From contig JAPEVC010000183.1 in the NCBI GenBank assembly GCA_027946555.1, forward strand, positions 1-64,000: a DNA stretch of 64,000 bases, given 5' to 3'. Shown here piece after piece: positions 46,664 through 57,592 of the stretch. The position numbers were made by a program, and so were the translations under genes. Positions within the stretch are counted from its first letter, which is position 1, and each line of letters starts with the position of its first letter. Origin of the DNA: Gnomoniopsis sp. IMI 355080. Lineage: Eukaryota > Ascomycota > Sordariomycetes > Diaporthales > Gnomoniaceae. The notes below the pieces were generated by a model. That model did not search any database and was not told the DNA's origin. It was given only the letters and a program-made list of their open reading frames with translations.

Positions 46664-48068
46664 TTACATGCAAGCAGCACCGTCAATACCAAGGACCTTT
46701 CCGTTGATCCACTCACCATCCTGGGATGCGAGGAAGCAGACGACACGGGCAATGTCGATTGGGAGACCAACACGGTGCAGAGGCGACCAGCCAGCAGCGT
46801 ACTAAAAGAAATGAAGTAGGTTAGCAAAAGTAATACGTAGTGTTATACATCATCAAGGCAATCAGTAAAACATACCTCATCAACACCATCGTCGTCCAGC
46901 TCGGGGCCACCGGGGATGTACTCCCTGCACACAGCATGGTACATATCCGTCTTGATGCCACCCGGCGCAACAGCATTCACCGTAATCTTCTTATCACCAA
47001 AGTCAATCGCCATGCACCGCACAAACGTCTCAATGGTACCCTTGCTACCACTGTACACGGCATGCTTCGGCACGCCCTTGGCCTGGCCCGTGATGCTCCC
47101 CATGAGGATCAACCGACCGCCCACCTCGAGGGTATTGTACGCCTCCTTGGCCACAAAGAACTGGCCACGGGTGTTGATGTTAAAGACGCGGTCGAATTCC
47201 TCCGGGGTCACGTCTTTCACGTGGCCAAAGGATACGACGCCGCTGTTGGAGCAGACAATGTCGAGCTTGCCCCAGGTTTGCTTGGCCTGCGCAAACATGG
47301 CGACGATCTGGTCTACGTCTGAGACGTTGGCCTTGATGGACACGGCGTCGCTGCCAGAGGCCTTGATGGCGGAGACGACCTCCTCGGCCGACTCGGAGCT
47401 GTTGGCGTAGTTGACAATCACCTTGGCGCCACGGCGTCCGAGCTCCATGGCCATTTCGCGGCCAATGCCACGGCCTGAAAGGGATACGGGTTAGCTAACC
47501 ATTTCGTTTTTATTTCTTGATTTGGCATCTTGTCCCTGGAGCAAAGGGGAGTGTGTGTGTGTTGGTTGGGAATTATGCGTTTTGCAAGCGTATCTGAGTG
47601 AAAGGGGGGGGGGTGTGAATGGAAGGTGTGGATCCCTGGGCGCGGTCCAAGCTCTCCCCGGTCCCGGCCCACAGGGGTGTTAGAAGCCGAGCCGGACTTC
47701 CCCACCCTCCGGGTCCGCGCCGAGTAAGCTATTCAACCCGGCCGATGTTCTTTCCGAACTGCAGCAAGGGGCAATCACAAACACACAAACACCACCAGAA
47801 GAACAAGCCAGACTTTCTTCAGGGAGAGTTTCCAAAAAGGAAAAAGATAAGGTAAGTGGAAAGAGAGGCGGGGAGGAGAATTCTTACCGGCACCAGTGAC
47901 AAGCGCGACCTTGCCCTCGAGAGAGGCGGACGCCAGGCCGAGAGGCCCGGGGATGGCATTGTACTTCCCCTTCTTGGCGGGCGCGGCGGGCGCGTCCTCG
48001 ACAATGCTGCGCTTCTCGGTGGTGGAGACCGGGAGGTCGTAGGCTTCTTCTGTCCTTGCGGGGGCCAT
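46664..48068 (-). CDS. SDR reductase, tetra/trihydroxynaphthalene-reductase-like
   Basis: A classical short-chain reductase very like the Brn1/ThnR enzymes that use NADPH to reduce polyhydroxynaphthalenes in DHN-melanin synthesis. Exons 48068-47888, 47474-46876 and 46801-46664 give 305 aa. VALVTGAGRGIGREMAMELG is the cofactor motif, VCSNSG is the NNAG-equivalent, and the active site is SITGQAKG with Ser187, then Tyr201 and Lys205 in YSGSK. ITVNAVAPGGIKTDM follows. The last exon reads WSPLHRVGLPIDIARVVCFL and ends GIDGAACM, typical of this subgroup, whose C-terminus caps the substrate pocket. Compared with canonical enzymes the N-terminus is about 15-20 residues longer (EDAPAAPAKKGKYN). No melanin polyketide synthase or scytalone dehydratase lies in the window, so the gene is either dispersed or serves another polyketide. 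Confidence 0.92.
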
Positions 48069-50237
48069 CTTGAGGATTGTCTCGTGTGGTGTGCGTGTGT
48101 ATATATGGGTGAGTTGTAAGTCTGCCAAAGAAAAAAAGACGTAGATAAGAGAAGGGGAAACTGTGCGGTGTAGTCTGAAAGATATTATTTTCGTGATCGA
48201 ATTACTTCGTTACCGAAGAAAACGAATGGAATAGATTTCAAGGGCGACGACCGTAGTTATATATATACTCCTGTGTGTTGCCTTTCCCAAAGCACAACAG
48301 CCGCGCGCCGAGACAAACTGAACAATTCGCTATCAGCAAAAACGCAAAGCAGATCCAGCCCCTGAGAAACCTCCGTGTGGCCCGTTCGGACATTGTTGGC
48401 GGAAGACCGGACCATCACGCTTTCTACGTGCGCCAAGCCCCAAAAAGACAGAGGGTACAGGTTCCAACACCCCCGTTACGGCGGCGCCGGGTCCGGGCTC
48501 AACAAACCATTCAACCAACGAACAAACCAAACATCAACAACACTACAAGAAGCTGCCTCGTTTCGGAATAGTCATCTGTGCTTTTTTTGTGTGTTTTACG
48601 GGGACCCACTTGAGAAAAATGGGAAAATGGCCTGTTAGTTCGAAGAGTCCGGCGTCACAGGTTTTGTTTCCCATCAGACGGCCGAGCCCCCCCCCCCCCC
48701 AAACTTGGAAAGGTAGGTACTTGGGGTGAAGAGAGAGACAGAGCCGGCATTCTTGGGGTGTGTGTGCGTGCGGCAACGCCGCTCCCAAGTGCGTGTGCTC
48801 CGGTCGTTTTTGTCTCATCTATTTCCGGGGATTGGAAATGTAGCTCCCGCACACATCCCCCGACTGGGGAACTAGGGGAACGCCACCACACTTACACTGG
48901 CTGCTCAGCTGAATCCCATAAAAGGTTCCCCTTGGCCAAGCATGTCCGGTGGACGCTTTGTCCCTTGTTCTAGCCTCGTTCTAGTGTGGGGTTGGGTTTT
49001 TCTTCTTTTCTTTGTTCAGTCAAGTCAGTTGCAGGTTCAGCTTCTTTCTTTTCTTGGGGGGGGGACCCTTCTCTTCATCACATTCATCCCATACTAAAAA
49101 AAAAAACCACGATCCGGCCGTTTCTTCATCCCGTCCCTTCGCTTCCCACCCACATAAAACGTGTTACCCGAAGTTGGAGAACAGAACCTTATCAGGAATG
49201 GTCCCCCCATCCACCATCACTAATGCCTTGAGGCTGTGACACGGCAGTTCTCACAGTATGGTGGGAAAATGCTCTGGCTTTGATAGGTGAACTCCCACCT
49301 TCTGTGCACACTCTCTCATATCAAATGTCCTAAGACGTTTCCTTTCTGCGACGCTAGGAGGAAGGTAAAGCTGGACAAAATCGAAAATCAGGACACAAAA
49401 AATCGTCAAAAAAGGCCACAAGTACCATTGTACTTGTAAATTCTATTTCTAGACCGAAAAGAAAAGGGCCAAGAAAAAAAAAACCGTTTTTCTCTGTTCA
49501 CCATGCCATCCCACTTCTTCTGCGTCAACGGTGGGCAGTGAGAAGTCGATAAGGTTTCTTCCGCGGCTCGATCAAACCAGTTCAAATGTAAACTTTGTCT
49601 GTCTTTTTTCGAGCCGCATATCCCCCCCCCCCCAACCTGTTTATAGCATAGATACATACCCTCCACATTTGGCAACGGGGGTGTCTCACTGATGTTTGCC
49701 AGCCAACGGCGGCCCAACTTACAACCTCGGGCTCAAGGACCGCAAAATAAAATTAAAAAAATCATTTCACTAGAACATGGAGGACCGCCGTGGAGATTTT
49801 AAAAATATTCTTTCTTTCTCTTCGTATAAAACCTTCTCCGCTTATGCTGAGAATTCCAGCCATAGATACACTTCCGATTGGGCTGAAAGCCCAGGGGGAA
49901 AAAAAGAGAAGGAAACAAAGATCCCATCAGTCCTCCTCTTTCATATACACAAATGCCACGCAGCCCATATATAGAACCGATCCCATCGCCGGTGTTGATA
50001 ACTTGAAAAACCAAAACAAGAAAGGACAGGCAGGCGCATGTGCTATGCGAGTATATACATTAAAAGTGGAACAGTATAGTGTGAGAAAGGCAAAATTGGC
50101 CTGGCTAGGCACCATCACATGGAATTGCATCGCTTTCAAAAGAAAACGTGACCAGCGATTTGCTTTCACTTCAATACCCCGTGAGGAACACCACGGCTCC
50201 CAACCAGGTGACCCTTCTCGTCCCGAACCCCCAAAAC
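48069..50237. other. Intergenic region, reductase promoter and Bud6 3' end
   Basis: 2.17 kb with no supported gene. Rich in homopolymers: 14 C at 48687-48700, 12 C at 49622-49633, and several A and G runs. The left end is the reductase promoter; the right end should be the Bud6 3' untranslated region. Confidence 0.45.
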
Positions 50238-53200
50238 TCAAGCAGCCGGCGTCTCGACAGCCTCAGCAGCAGGTGCAGCTTCAGCATCTTCCACGCCTTC
50301 GACGCCCTCGGCACCCTCGGCGCCCTCCTCGCCTTCCTCGACTTCCTCTTCCTCGTACTCCTCATACTCTTCATATTCCTCCCCCTCCGGAATCTCCTCT
50401 CCCTCCACAAGCAGTCCATTCGCCCGCTCCCAATTCTCTTTTCTCGCCCTCTCGTCCTTGGCTATGCGCTCGCGCTCAATCTCCTCAAAGCCACCGCTCT
50501 TCTTCAGCTTGCCCTCTGTCACAAAAGCAACCAGCTCCTCCGTGATGGGGTTCTTGCTGCGAGTTGCGAGATCTTTTTGGCGGATCTTCTCGGCACGCTC
50601 GATGGCTTCCATTCGGTTCTCGTGGTTCGGCTGCAGAGCGCGCACCTCGCCCAGGACTCCTTCTTTAGCGGCGTTCGGGTCCACGCCGATGTTTGCCGCG
50701 ATGCTGTGCAATCCTCGTGAGAATTGGCGACTGACGGTGGGACTCGTCGTCCCAGCGTTGGCGTCCTTCAATTGCTCCTTGGTGGCCTGCTCGACGAGAG
50801 CGAAGGTCTCCGTTGCCTTCTCGAGGTCGTCCTGAAGATCGGCGATCAAATCTTCCATGAGCTTCACCTCATCACGGCCGTTGCACACATCCTCGAGCTC
50901 CTTCTCCCATATCTTGGTCCAAATAGGCTTCTCGGTCTTCATGTACTCGCCCATCTTCTTGAGCTCCGTCATCGCGACCTGGATATCCTTGGCCACTGTC
51001 TCAAGCTGGCGTGGCACAGGCCGGACACCGCGATGGACGACGTCCTTGCGGAGATCCTCCACCAGATCTTGCAAATCATCCACCTTGGTGACAAGTCGGT
51101 CCGAGTCCGCGTTAAGTTGCTTCCGTCCTTTGGACACGTAAGCATGGCCAGATTCGCCGTCGACGTCGGGCATGGATGCCTTGGCGGCCGCAGCTTTGAC
51201 GCTGTTGGCCTTGTTGCGCAGCGTATTCATCGAATCCTCGACCTGAGATTGGAAGTTGCTGTACGTTTGTCGAAGAACGGCAAGGTCTCGGCGGAGCCCT
51301 TGGATCTCGCCTGCCTGACCACCCTTTAGTTTCCGCGATGACAGAGTTGTGTTCCTAGGGGAAGCATCTGCTGGTGGCGTCGGCGGTGCAGCCGCCAAAC
51401 GGGCAATCTCTTTCGCGGCCTCCGATTGTCGTTCAGACACTCGCTGGAGCGCTGCACCTTGTTCGTCGACATTAACCTTGACAGTCTGAATGAGATCTTT
51501 GATAGACCCAAGTCCGTCGTCGACGTGCTTCTTGATCTCATCCAAAGCCTCGACATTGAGAACCAAGACCGTTCGATCCTTGATGTCTGTGAGATCTTCC
51601 AGCTCGTGCCTTACGCCAGAGACGGGATCTTGAATGTAAATCTCGGGAAGATCCGATCCGTTTGAGTGCGTATTCCACGAAAACTTTTCGATGAAAGCAA
51701 GTTGCAATCTACCAATCGAAAGTTGGCTATGACCACCCGGCAACACGAATTTCTTGACCCTCGATTTGTACTGGAGGAACAAGGTGAGATCCTTTGGTGG
51801 TGTAGCTGGAGGGGACGAGCCAAGTAGGAAGGTCGTGTCTTGCTTCTCCGGTGTTGGCGTAGTTGGTTTCTCTGGTTCTGCTGCTGGCTCCTCTTTCGGC
51901 TCATTAAAATTACCTTCGTCTGCAAGTCCTAGGCTTGGCACCACATCGGGTAGAGGCCCTTTCAAAGTTGCACTTGGCTGGAACTGCTCTTCCGGCGTCT
52001 CGACCACTGGAGGTTCTGGCTCAGATTCGTCCTTTTCGGGAACTTGGCTAGGTACGCGGACTGGAGATGACTCGGCCGCCGCGGCCTTTGCCTCGTCCTT
52101 CTTCCGGTCTTTTCGCAGTGTCTCCCTGACCTGAACAGCACGCAAAGATTCCCGTACCTCTCCTCTGCCTGGGCCTCGGTTTGGTATAGGCGAATTTTGC
52201 GGTGGCAGCATAGGAACCCCACTTGCGCCGCTACCCAAATGTTTTGAAATTTGGTATGCAGAATACCTGCGCGAAGCCCTGCGCTCCAAATCTCCACCTC
52301 TTTGCAATGCAGCCAAAGCACTCTGTGTAGACGACTTCGGAGGCGGGGGCGGGGGCGGGAAATTGTCGAGCTCTTGTGGTCGAGTAGGCGGCATGGACTC
52401 TTCCGATGGATAGGGCGGGGGAGAGACAACAGACATATTCTGCATAGTATCGCTGGACATGGAGGACTTGTCGGTTGCAAGACTAGCTTGCGACTCATCG
52501 CGTTGGGATTGATAGCGTCGCGGGGAGCCACTTGCCCTGTTTGTATCCTCAGGCCCCGTACGACTGGCAGGGCGGAACCCGTTGCTTGCCAGACCCTCAG
52601 CGATCATGTTAGACATGGAGCCTGGGTTACTTCCATTTGTGCCTGTGCTTGTAACGCGGCCGAGAGAAGCATCTCCGGGTTCTTTGTCTCGGGAAGACTT
52701 TTGGCGTAGCTTCTGTTGTTTCTTCTTCAACCCATGCAGCAGATTGATAATGATATCTCGTATCCTGGGCAAATATTTTTCCAAACTCTCGACGCTCGCC
52801 TCCTGGCTCAGGGTTGCCTCGAGGATGTGGCGCAACAGCTCTGGCACATTGCCCAAGTCGGACGTATCGACGTTGATGGCGGCGAAAGCGCGACAGGCCA
52901 TGTTGAACTCGTATCCTAACCTAACGTATACGTCGGAAACCTGGGTGTCGGTCGCTTGTCCGCGGGACCATTGTGTCAATGTTTCGAGGAGTTGTTTTGT
53001 GGCAACTAGGAGGTGAGTAACACTCTTTTCGATCTGTGACAATGGCAGCGAGGATGAAGCACTCCCTCCTGAAGTCTGTGACATGGTTCCTGGTATCAGT
53101 ATATGTGACCTCAAAGTGGAGTGTATTGGAGGTGTGATTAGGATGCAAGAGGGGGAAAAGGCAGAGAGGAGAGGGAAAAGAAGGCTTGGGGATCGGCACA

Positions 53201-53554
53201 GAAGGTTATACTTTGAGGGACTGTGCCTGACGGATGTGATGGTTTTGTCTCTGGGCTGCATGGGCCCTGTGCACCATCTGGACATCTGGACATCTACACG
53301 GGATGAGGCAAGGAAGGGGAGGGTAGCAACACAAGGACAAACTAGCCACCTACACCTGGTCTTCTTGAATTGGTACTACTCCTCTCATTGCTGTGATTTG
53401 ACCTAGCTGAAGCAGTGGAGGAGCGAGGTTGTACACTGCCAGCAAGGCCAGGACCAACAGCTGGGGAGATGGATCGCGCTGGCACACTTGGAGGAGGGCC
53501 AGGCTCGGCACCTGGCGACCGGCGCAAAGACCGTGAAGGGCCTGGTGCCTGCAT
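50238..53554 (-). CDS. bud6: Bud6/Aip3 actin-interacting polarity factor
   Basis: Bud6/Aip3 binds actin monomers and formins and promotes actin-cable assembly at growing tips; in hyphae it belongs to the polarisome. Two exons, 53554-53356 and 53089-50238, give 1016 aa. The join produces SRRPGTMSQTSGG, then SQIEKSVTHLLVATKQLLET, the strongly conserved N-terminal block. A long Ser/Pro-rich middle follows, with a P6 run that might bind SH3 or profilin. The C-terminal half is the AIP3 domain, starting near LFLQYKSRVKKFVLPGG and rich in coiled coil (LRRDLAVLRQTYSNFQSQVE and neighbours). It ends in a very acidic Glu/Tyr/Gly/Ala tail. The first exon was placed because it restores frame with good splice sites and reads as Pro/Ser-rich protein; an in-frame ATG at 53084 is the fallback start. 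Confidence 0.93.
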
Positions 53555-55654
53555 TGTGACGGGTGGATTGGGTGTGAGAGCCTCTCTCTCTCTCTCTTTT
53601 TTTTTGTCTCTCTCGCTCCCCCTTCTGCCCCTGGTGGCCAAGGTTTTGAGGTGGGATGCTACTGGTCGACGACGACAGTGGACAAGTGGCAGGAGGTTGG
53701 AGGTCGGCGAGTCTGTGTGGTCGGCAGCGAGTCGTCGGGTGGAAGGTCACGAGTACGACGAGTGTCCCTGCAATAGGATGCTGTTGAGTCTCGAGTCTTG
53801 CTCCGAGGTTGAAAGGTGGTTGGTTTGGTTGACTGGGATCTGTTCGGGTTGGGGGTACGGTGCAATCCTAGCTCCGAATGGGGCAATCAAGTTACTTTAA
53901 AAAGAAACAGGAACGCGGTTCGACAGGTAGATCGTCACTTGTCAAAGTCCCTAGTGCACGTGTATGACGATTAATTTAGGTAAGTCTTCGGGATGGCGAT
54001 GTCGGGGTTGGGGAAGTTTGAGTCGAGTCGAGTTGGGTTGACGTCGGAAAAGTCAAGCGTGCAAGAGAGCCCCAAGTCCGGTGCGCTCTTTCTACCCGCA
54101 GTCTGCCGCAACCGCAAGGACGTCGGCTTATTTTACAGCGCTTCGTTTCGTACAAGGCCCTTTCCAGATGTCGTCTGCTGACCCGCTCCGCCGCTGTTTC
54201 CAGAACTGCCTGGGCACCTCTTTTGGGCGTTTGGGCTCGGAAGGCCGCTCCACCGAACCCACTTTCGGGCCCTAAACCCACCAAGGAAAGGTCGTCAATT
54301 CCTCGCTAAAAGGAGCAGGGGCACCACACGTGTCGTGAGCTCCACCCTCGCCAGACTCGACCTCCATTCTCTACCTGTCATCTCAAGTGACTGCGTATCT
54401 TGATGCTCCTCACCGTCGATCCATTGCTCGGGCAATGTAGAAACAATCTTCAATGTGAAACGCAACTTTGTCCTAGGTCCCAATCATTGCTGCCCGCCTG
54501 CGAATAGGTTCATCCTGGCCTGAGCATTGGCTGTAGTCATGCGAGTACGTATCCGTCTATTTTTAGCCGTGCTACGGATCCAACGTCACTCTGTTGGTAA
54601 ATGCCATCCATATTTACTGCCTTTGACTGTGCCATGAGTAGGGCGCACAATCTATCAGTTGTGCGACCTCAGATTCCTTCTACAACGGAAATATGCAATC
54701 GAAACAAGGTTCCTACCTGTGATGCAGGGAAACGAAAGAAGGAAAAAGGATGTGGGGCGGGAGTGAACACAGCCAAAGAATAGGATAATTGCGTAACACA
54801 ACTTACCTCTCAGAAAGATAATATGATCAGCTATAGTATTTGCCTCTCGAAGTTTGATTATGATTACACGATCGCAAAATTCCCAGATTGCTTAAATGAT
54901 GGCCCGGGGGCCTCTTTACAGCTCAAGTCTTTCACCCACACTTTGGGATAGGAGCTTAAAGCTTGACAGAGTACGTCAATTAAATATGATCTATACCTTC
55001 CCAGGTAGGGTAGATATGCCACGGGTACTCCGTTATGTCAAGAACCCGCGAATATCACTACAATGACACAGCATGTGTTGCTGCTCATTCAAACATTGAT
55101 TCGAGACACAGCAACCCATTTGACCGAGCTTTCTGAATACATTCAAAGAGCCTTGTCTCCATAATGTGATTGCAAAATGCTTTCCGCAAATGTAAACAAT
55201 GTATTCCTATAAAGACAGGCTTTGCCAGAAGTAAGGCTTCCATGTTATTGCAGTAGTCCTTGAGCGATGACTCGCAAATCTCAGTGTCCTAGCTACAGAG
55301 TCACAATTTCTCACATTGGCACACGAAGCTCAATCAACCCATATAGATGTTCAACAACACCCTTGAGGTCTCTAAATCACTTTTGCCAAACCAAAGATTA
55401 TATATAAGAAGGCATCGACGTCTTTTTTTTCGTGGTGTTTTGACACCCCAGTCTCCACACACACACACACACATATTTATACCTAGGTATATATACTTAG
55501 GTATATATAAAAAAAACCTTAGACATCCAACACAAATCAGCGAACGCACCCTAGCCATTCCAACAATATCAACCATACACGGATCCAAGTTCACCCACAA
55601 CACTACCGGCCACAGCAATCAAACACGCACACTCCCAAACCACCATCAAGCCAC
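53555..55654. other. Bud6 promoter region and spacer
   Basis: 2.1 kb with no supported gene. The part next to Bud6 has a CT microsatellite and T run (about 53580-53610), as in a leader. About 54780-55330 is AT-rich. A palindrome copy and a TATA-like stretch (about 55487-55512) precede the next gene. Confidence 0.45.
55480..55489. repeat. Intergenic palindrome TACCTAGGTA, copy 6
   Basis: Perfect copy, followed within a few bases by the related CTTAGGTATA, about 165 bases upstream of the small gene's start codon. Confidence 0.8.
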
Positions 55655-55892
55655 CATGTGTGACCAAAACGACAGTTTCGGGGACAAGACCAAGCGAATC
55701 ATCAATGACTACATGGTGGACCCGGTGTATACAAAGGAGGCCTTTTGTGACAAGACGTGCCGTGAGTATTGTCCCGGACGACCGGAGAACCTAGAACCAA
55801 AAGATTTGCACGAATTCGGCAGCTATGCGTACTCGAAACTCCCACTGGCGGATCCGAAGATCAAGATGTCCGGGGCGAGCAATGGAGCATAA
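55655..55892 (+). CDS. Small protein of unknown function with in-frame stop
   Basis: I do not recognise this protein. It starts MCDQNDSFGDKTKRIINDYM in a good context (AAGCCACCATG) and runs 78 codons. It is polar, with no signal peptide or membrane segment; the cysteine cluster FCDKTCREYC is its most notable element. After the TAA at 55890-55892 the same frame stays open for 51 more codons to a TAG at 56046-56048. That stretch reads like protein: polar, Ser/Gly/Thr-rich, then ERVNYGTFDEPDYKGKGA. Either the stop is a mutation or sequencing error in a 130-residue protein, or it is read through, or the extension is chance. No intron that skips the stop in frame was found. Confidence 0.45.
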
Positions 55893-56048
55893 TATGCTGC
55901 GAATCCGCCCATGGCAGTCGGTACAAGTAGTACTGGCAGCAGAACTACAAACCAAGGGAGTTCGTCCAGTGCAGACATGGGACAGGCGGCAGAGAGGGTC
56001 AATTATGGGACATTCGACGAGCCCGACTACAAGGGGAAGGGGGCATAG

Positions 56049-57592
56049 TAGACTACAGTTTATCGTTGGTCAAAAACGATTTGATAGAGACTGTTGGACA
56101 ACTGTTCCGCCTGCCTGTCACTACTACCTACCTACCTAGGTAATTATTGGTATTTGTTGTCTCTGGCCAACTACGTGGCACTCTGCAAAATCTCAACCTA
56201 ATTACGCACTCTACCAGCCAGAAAACTATAATATATGGGCTTTCGTAAATAGTGACTGTGATGAATTTGAGTATTAAATCCTCCATATCTATGAAATTCG
56301 CTTACTGATGACTATCTACTGTGCAGCTGATACCTTTTTGCTCACTCAAAAACATAGAAATTAGACAGGATGGGCGGTATGATTCAAGTGAAGTCAAATC
56401 AATTGAGTTTCCCGCGGCACGCATTGCACCGCATGTGCACGTCCACATGGGACGATGAACTGTACCTAGGTTGTCTGTGGCATTAACCTTTTCAACGTCC
56501 CCAATTTCATATGGAAACCAAAAAAGGATGTCTATACGCCTGCAGCTACGAAGACTTCTCTCGACCTAGTTTTTCACACAAAAAGCCTGTTCATCGTTCC
56601 TTGGCCAAATGATGAGCTTATCAATATACAGTCTATGTCATAAGTAAATGTCCTGTAGTGTTGGCATTGCAGATTCAACGGTCCCTGCTCGTACATTTCC
56701 TCAAACGTGATAGGCACTGCAGTGTAACGAATCAAAGGTCGTGGATTGATACCTTGTTCACTATGATCCATGACTGTGGTAGAACCCTATATTTTTGTAT
56801 GTCAGGGCAACCCTGAGCTTGCTTGCCATGAACATATTGTTCCATGGCCAAGTTGGCAGTGGAATGGCAAATGATTCAGCACATATCACCTAGTAGGTGC
56901 TTGTTAGTTTGGCCTATATCAGCAGGTAGGAGAGGTGGTATTCCGGGTTCTCCAGCGTTCCGGCACTTTAGAAGTTCAATGGCCAACCTCTATCACCTGG
57001 GACGTCACTGCAGGTAAACAGGAAACATACCTTTCCATTATTTTTTGGTACATTTCCCAGAGAAATGTACCGCTTCAGACGCGCATTCCCGTGCCAATAA
57101 TGCATGCATTGATCTGCCAATTTAGCTTGGGTTCAGCGATGCTACCGCTGTGTCCCGCTGAGGGCCCGGAGATCGTAAATCTTATTCAGCTGTCTCATAT
57201 ATCCTCAGAATCATATTGATACATGGTGCTTGCAACGGCATGCACTTTTTAAGGTTTTTATTATATCTCTGATAATGCTTTATGATGCAGAGGAAAGCTG
57301 TTTCGGCAGATGGCTTTCTCAGCAATCATGGAGAACAACACTCGTGAGTTGCTGCGTATTCGTAGAAAAAATACGAGTATATAATCTCGATCGTTCTCAA
57401 CTGCAGTAAACGTTGACTGATATATAATTGCTATCCAGGATCGATTTCGCGAAATCTATAAAGTGACGGACATAGTCAAACTTCACGCGTCTTGTCTGTC
57501 CTTTCGGGAATACAACATCCATCGCAACATTATCCGAAGGCATTCTATTCTAGTCATCCGTTATTAGAGACAGGTTGCTGAATCTGCCTGTC
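56049..57592. other. Intergenic region upstream of the seven-helix protein gene
   Basis: 1.5 kb of mostly AT-rich sequence with no supported gene. Palindrome copy 7 lies at 56133-56142 and a near copy at about 56463. Confidence 0.45.
56133..56142. repeat. Intergenic palindrome TACCTAGGTA, copy 7
   Basis: Perfect copy embedded in CTACCTACCTACCTAGGTAA, about 85 bases after the end of the small gene's extended frame. Confidence 0.8.

Noticed and set aside
51754..53016. Several plus-strand frames of 100-150 codons
   Set aside because: Antisense shadows of the Bud6 coding exon.
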